The position numbers and the translations under genes were made by a program. A stretch of 12,066 bases of DNA from Elusimicrobia bacterium RIFCSPLOWO2_01_FULL_60_11. Its GTDB lineage: Bacteria > Elusimicrobiota > Elusimicrobia > 2-02-FULL-39-32. The notes below the pieces were generated by a model. That model was not told the origin of the DNA. It saw nothing but the letters and a program-made list of their open reading frames with translations, and ran no database searches. The stretch lies in assembly GCA_001800085.1 (NCBI GenBank), contig MGUS01000010.1:1-12066 (forward strand). Reading direction: 5' to 3'. Positions 8,985 to 12,066 of the stretch are shown here, piece by piece (positions within the stretch are counted from its first letter, which is position 1; each line of letters starts with the position of its first letter).

Positions 8985-9508
8985 GACCCGGGCAAAAAAT
9001 CACCGCGATCCACCGCGTCCCCAAATATTGCCATCAGTGCGCCCATCTCCTGAAACTCCTGCTCGTCAAGGAGGAAGGCCAGAAGCGGCTCGTCTGCGGG
9101 CGCTGCGGGTTCATCGCCTACTTGAACCCCTTGCTGGTGGCCGGCGCCCTTCCCGTGAAGGCCGGGAAAGTCCTGCTTCTCCGCCGGGGCATCGAACCCA
9201 TGAGGCATCTCTGGACTTTCCCGGCGGGATTCGTGGAGCTGGGCGAGTCCATCGAGGAAGGGGCGCTCCGGGAGACGCTTGAGGAAGTGGGACTGAAGAT
9301 ATCGCTCAAAGAACTCATGGGGGTCTATTCTTACCCCAAATACGGAGCGGTCACCGTGGTCTACAGTGCCCGGGTGGGCCGCGGCCGGCCCAGGACATCG
9401 CGCGAGGCCGAAGAGATCCGCTATTTTTCGCCCATAGACATCCCCTGGGGTGAGCTGGCCTTCAAAAGCACCCGCGAAGCCCTCAGGGACTGGGTGGAGG
9501 GCCTTTGA
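8981..9508 (+). CDS. Nudix hydrolase with N-terminal zinc ribbon (probable non-canonical start)
   Basis: Nudix enzymes hydrolyse nucleoside diphosphates linked to another group. The perfect box GX5EX7REUXEEXGU lies at residues 83-105 (starting GFVELGE and ending RETLEEVGL). Upstream is a four-Cys zinc ribbon, YCHQC (C17, C20) and VCGRCGF (C39, C42), followed by the linker FIAYLNP. This architecture is usual in NADH-pyrophosphatase-like and ADP-ribose-type Nudix proteins. The ribbon is in frame but precedes the first usual start, TTG at 9122, and no ATG, GTG or TTG occurs for at least 150 bases upstream. I therefore place the start at CTG 8981, which overlaps the stop of the previous gene as CTGA, giving 175 residues. 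The TTG start would give a 128-residue protein without the ribbon. The substrate is unknown. Confidence 0.8.
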
Positions 9509-9972
9509 GGCCCATCTCTTCCACACTCTGCTATGTCAAGAAGGGCGGCAGGACGCTCATGCTCCACCGCGCCAAGAAAGTGGGCAAGATCTATGATGAC
9601 AAGTGGAACGGCCTGGGCGGAAAAATGGAGGCGGGCGAGACCCCGGAAGAATGCGTCATCCGTGAGGTCCGGGAGGAATCGGGCCTTAAGATCCGCCGCC
9701 CCAAACTCAAAGGGGTCCTCACCTTCCCTTCTTTCGACGGCGTGGACGACTGGATCGTCTTCGTTTTCACGGCCGACGAGTTCTCCGGCCGTCTCCTGGA
9801 AAAAAGCCCGGAAGGGCGCCTGGAATGGATCCCCGACGGGCGGGTCCCAAAACTCAATATCTGGGAAGGCGATAGGTATTTCCTGGAACATTTGAACGGA
9901 CGCAGGTTCTTCACGGGAAAATTCGTCTACAGGAACGGAGAATACGTGAAACACACCCTCACTTTTTATTGA
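9505..9972 (+). CDS. Nudix hydrolase, MutT/MutX (MTH1-like) 8-oxo-dGTP diphosphatase type
   Basis: This 155-residue protein begins with a TTG that overlaps the previous Nudix stop as TTGA, so the two are translationally coupled. It has the strand STLCYVKKGGRTLMLHRAKK, the segment DDKWNGLGGK, and the Nudix box at 39-61 (GKMEAGE...REVREESGL), with the catalytic E of REVREE. The HRAKK...DDKWNGLGGKMEAGETPEEC style is that of MutX/MTH1-like enzymes, which hydrolyse oxidised purine nucleotides such as 8-oxo-dGTP and so prevent mutation. The C-terminal segment (about 105-155, with LNIWEGDRYFLEHL) also fits that subfamily. Placement in a replication cluster agrees with nucleotide-pool cleaning. The substrate is inferred from family resemblance. 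Confidence 0.88.
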   Translation: MRPISSTLCYVKKGGRTLMLHRAKKVGKIYDDKWNGLGGKMEAGETPEECVIREVREESGLKIRRPKLKGVLTFPSFDGVDDWIVFVFTADEFSGRLLEKSPEGRLEWIPDGRVPKLNIWEGDRYFLEHLNGRRFFTGKFVYRNGEYVKHTLTFY

Positions 9973-9988
9973 TAGAATATAAGGACTT

Positions 9989-10870
9989 ATGCTCGGAACC
10001 TACCATCTGACCGCCCTCTACGACCTGGTCAAAGACCTTCACTTCCTCTATGATACGGACCGCATCCACACCTATCTTGTGGAGAACATCTCCAAGACCA
10101 TGGATTCCGACGCGGCGACCCTCTATGTTTCCGATCCGGCGCGGGAGGTGCTGATCCTTAAGGCGTGCCTGGGCCCCAAGAAGAGCATGATGGAGGTGAT
10201 CTCGGAAGAGACCCGGTTCCCTTTTGGGGAAGGGATCGCGGGCTGGTGCGCCAAATTCAACCAGCCGGCCATGGTCGAGAACGTCCAGAACGAACCGCGG
10301 TTCAGCTCCCGTTGGGACAAACTGACCGGCTATAAGACCAAGACCGTCCTGGCCGCGCCCATATCCAACAAGGACGATGTCCTTGGCGTCATCGAGGTCC
10401 TGAACAAAAAAGGATCCGGCTTCAACCAGAACGACCAGGACTTGATCACCGCCATCGCCAAGCAGACGGCCATCGCGCTGGAGAACGGCCGGCTGCATCG
10501 GGAATTGGCCTATGCCCGCACTTTCGCGGAAGGCATGATCTCGAACATGACCGGGGGCGCGATCGCCGTGGATGCCGGAGGCCGGATCACGCATATGAAC
10601 CCCCCGGCGGAAAGCGCCTTGAAGCTCATGAGCTTTGAATGTGTGGGACAGCCCGCTTCCAAGGCCCTTGAAAAGTATCCGTCGATCGTCGAAAAGCTTT
10701 CCGAAACGCTCAAGACCAAGGAAAAACAGGCGCGCAAGGAGATGTCCTGCGAAAGGAGCGATAAGACCCTGCTGACCCTGGGCTATTCCACGTTTCCCAT
10801 CGAAGACAAGGCCAAAGGGGTCTTGGGCGCGGGCATCATCTTCCGGGACCTTTCGACTCTTCCGAAATAA
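9989..10870 (+). CDS. GAF-PAS domain protein without an output domain
   Basis: This 293-residue cytosolic protein has an N-terminal GAF domain (about 18-165, with DAATLYV, PFGEGIAGWCA and the ALENGRLHREL exit helix), a short helical linker, and a PAS domain (about 178-289, with GAIAVDAGGRITHMNPPAESAL and the closing strand GAGIIFRDLS). These domains bind small ligands or cofactors and sense signals. Proteins ending in such a PAS strand usually continue into a histidine kinase, cyclase or sigma54-activator module, but here the stop comes right after it and tmk begins 6 bases later. No transmembrane segment or signal peptide is visible. The ATG follows AAGGA at good spacing, 16 bases after the Nudix stop. 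The ligand, partner and output are unknown. Confidence 0.85.
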   Translation: MLGTYHLTALYDLVKDLHFLYDTDRIHTYLVENISKTMDSDAATLYVSDPAREVLILKACLGPKKSMMEVISEETRFPFGEGIAGWCAKFNQPAMVENVQNEPRFSSRWDKLTGYKTKTVLAAPISNKDDVLGVIEVLNKKGSGFNQNDQDLITAIAKQTAIALENGRLHRELAYARTFAEGMISNMTGGAIAVDAGGRITHMNPPAESALKLMSFECVGQPASKALEKYPSIVEKLSETLKTKEKQARKEMSCERSDKTLLTLGYSTFPIEDKAKGVLGAGIIFRDLSTLPK

Positions 10871-10876
10871 AATTCC

Positions 10877-11506
10877 ATGAAACGGGGTTGGTTCATCACC
10901 CTTGAAGGTCCCGACGGGTGCGGCAAGTCCACCCAGGCGGGCATCCTGGCGGAGCGCCTTAAAGCCGCCGGCTATCCCGTGCGCCTGACGCGCGAGCCGG
11001 GAGGCACTCCCCTGGCCGAAGGGTTCCGCCGCCTCATCCTCGATCCCAAGAACCGGGTCCATCCTCTGACGGAGCTTTTTCTCTATGAAGCCAGCCGCGC
11101 CCAGCACACGGAAGAAGTCATCCGCCCGGCCCTGGCCGAGGGGATAATCGTCGTTTCTGACCGCTATTCGGACGCCACCGTCGCCTACCAGGGTTACGGT
11201 AGGAAGATCCCGCTCAAAACCGTCACGACTTTGAATCAGATCGCAGCCCGCGGGCTCAAGCCCCATTTAACCCTTCTTCTGGAAGTGTCCGAAAGATCCA
11301 CCCGGGAACGCACCCAAGGACGGCGCAAGGACCGCATGGAGAATGAAAAGGTTTCTTTTCTGGCGAGGGTCCGCTCAGGATACCGGGCAATCGCCCGAAA
11401 AGAGCCGCAACGGGTCAAACTTGTGAATGGAGAGGGCTCCGCCCGCGAGGTGGCCGAGCGGATATGGGCCGTGGTCCGGGCCAAGATCGGAGGCAAGCGT
11501 GTTTGA
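10877..11506 (+). CDS. tmk: Thymidylate kinase (dTMP kinase)
   Basis: Tmk phosphorylates dTMP to dTDP, an essential step in dTTP supply. The 209-residue protein has the P-loop GPDGCGKST (11-19), the dTMP-binding TREPGG (38-43), the DRY motif in SDRYSDATVAYQGYGR (94-109), and a LID region rich in Arg (RTQGRRKDRM, about 145-154). The P-loop lacks the Arg of the yeast/human type while the LID carries basic residues, so it fits the E. coli-type (type II) class. It starts 6 bases after the GAF-PAS stop with only a weak ribosome-binding site. Its 3' end overlaps holB by 8 bases, the usual tmk-holB pairing of clamp-loader and dTTP genes. Confidence 0.97.
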   Translation: MKRGWFITLEGPDGCGKSTQAGILAERLKAAGYPVRLTREPGGTPLAEGFRRLILDPKNRVHPLTELFLYEASRAQHTEEVIRPALAEGIIVVSDRYSDATVAYQGYGRKIPLKTVTTLNQIAARGLKPHLTLLLEVSERSTRERTQGRRKDRMENEKVSFLARVRSGYRAIARKEPQRVKLVNGEGSAREVAERIWAVVRAKIGGKRV

Positions 11507-12066
11507 GACAGTGACCGGACAGGCCAAGGCCATGGAGCGCCTCACGGCCGATATCCATGCCGGCCGAGTGGCGGAAAGCTATCTCTTCGCAGGCCCCGAA
11601 GGCGCGGGCAAGCGCTCCGCCGCGCTCGAGTTCGCCAAAGCCGTCAACGGCGGGATCGAGCATGAGATTTTCATCCTCGATTTCGACTCCCAGACCGAAT
11701 TACTGGACTTGAAGGAAGAAAAGGCCGCAAAGCAGAAGGAATACAAGATAGAATCCATCCGGGCGCTCCTGGGACGGGCGCATCTGACCTCCATCGAAGC
11801 CAAGAAAAAGGTCGTCATCATCGACAGGGCCGAGGTCTTGAGCGACGAGGCGGCCAACGCGCTCTTGAAAGTGCTGGAGGAATCTCCCCGGCAGTGCCTT
11901 TGGATATTGGTGAGCGCGAGTCCCGACAGGCTGCCCATCACGATACGTTCCCGCTGCCGCAAGGTGTGGTTCTCTCCGCCGGAGGCCGATGCGGCTCAGG
12001 CCGGCGATGCCGTATCCGCCGCGCTCTTCGGGTTGGCGGCGGATTTTGGAAAGCCGGGCCGGCCGG
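11499..12066 (+). CDS. holB: DNA polymerase III delta' subunit (HolB), 3' end outside window
   Basis: HolB is the delta' subunit of the clamp loader that places the beta clamp on DNA. The first 189 residues are present and the frame is open at the window edge. A GTG start at 11499 follows an excellent GGAGG (11489-11493) and overlaps tmk by 8 bases. Features seen are FETVTGQ (2-8), a P-loop-like GPEGAGKRS (32-40), VVIIDRAEVLS (105-115, in place of a DEAD-like Walker B), the helix ANALLKVLEESP (119-130), and the SRC motif (151-153) that supplies the arginine finger to neighbouring subunits. The four-Cys zinc module normally found after the P-loop helix is missing: the only cysteines are C133 and C153. 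DnaX is the main alternative, but the DRAE motif and tmk linkage favour delta'. Confidence 0.92.
   Translation, partial: MFETVTGQAKAMERLTADIHAGRVAESYLFAGPEGAGKRSAALEFAKAVNGGIEHEIFILDFDSQTELLDLKEEKAAKQKEYKIESIRALLGRAHLTSIEAKKKVVIIDRAEVLSDEAANALLKVLEESPRQCLWILVSASPDRLPITIRSRCRKVWFSPPEADAAQAGDAVSAALFGLAADFGKPGRP

Noticed and set aside
9950..9988. Internal promoter before the GAF-PAS gene (TAGAAT at 9973)
   Set aside because: The -10 matches at 5/6, but there is no useful -35, and the predicted start would fall on the Shine-Dalgarno, leaving too short a leader.

Overview
This window is the chromosomal replication-origin neighbourhood of a bacterium, with an estimated GC content in the high 50s percent. 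The order yidC–yidD–rnpA–rpmH (minus strand), then a divergent intergenic region with DnaA boxes, then dnaA–dnaN–dciA–gyrB (plus strand), is the conserved bacterial oriC layout. YidC carries the large periplasmic P1 domain and GyrB carries a long insert after its TOPRIM core. Both point to a diderm (Gram-negative-type) organism. The Elusimicrobiota/Omnitrophota-like uncultivated lineages are a possibility, but that is a low-confidence guess because the gene content does not fix the phylum.

Layout: (1) 1-126, the plus-strand tail of an unidentified gene that converges on yidC. (2) 132-2393, a minus-strand block in which rpmH, rnpA, yidD and yidC are packed with short gaps, an ATGA overlap and a TAA-ATG junction. 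It supplies L34, RNase P protein and membrane-insertion factors. (3) 2394-2659, the rpmH-dnaA intergenic region with two back-to-back sigma70-like promoters, an operator-like inverted repeat between them, three 10-bp direct repeats, a short palindrome, and two perfect DnaA boxes facing each other just before the dnaA ribosome-binding site. (4) dnaA, then a 172-bp spacer with a TATAAT box, a DnaA-box-like site and an AT-rich segment. (5) A tightly packed plus-strand run from dnaN to the window end: dnaN, dciA, gyrB, a chlorite-dismutase/HemQ-family protein, two tandem Nudix hydrolases, a GAF-PAS sensor protein, tmk and the start of holB.

The genes form a replication-centred unit: initiator (DnaA), sliding clamp (DnaN), putative helicase-loading factor (DciA), gyrase subunit, clamp-loader subunit (HolB), dTTP supply (Tmk) and a probable oxidised-nucleotide sanitiser (MutX/MTH1-like Nudix). 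The heme-family protein and the GAF-PAS protein are accessory passengers.

I see no mobile element, CRISPR array, rRNA or tRNA. No wholly new system is evident. The points worth a second look are two genes whose conserved N-termini lie upstream of any ATG/GTG/TTG codon (rnpA and the first Nudix gene), a predicted leaderless rpmH transcript, the bipartite origin signals, Gln at the conserved YidC groove position, a HemQ-like protein with Leu at the distal heme position, an output-less GAF-PAS protein, and a HolB without the zinc module.
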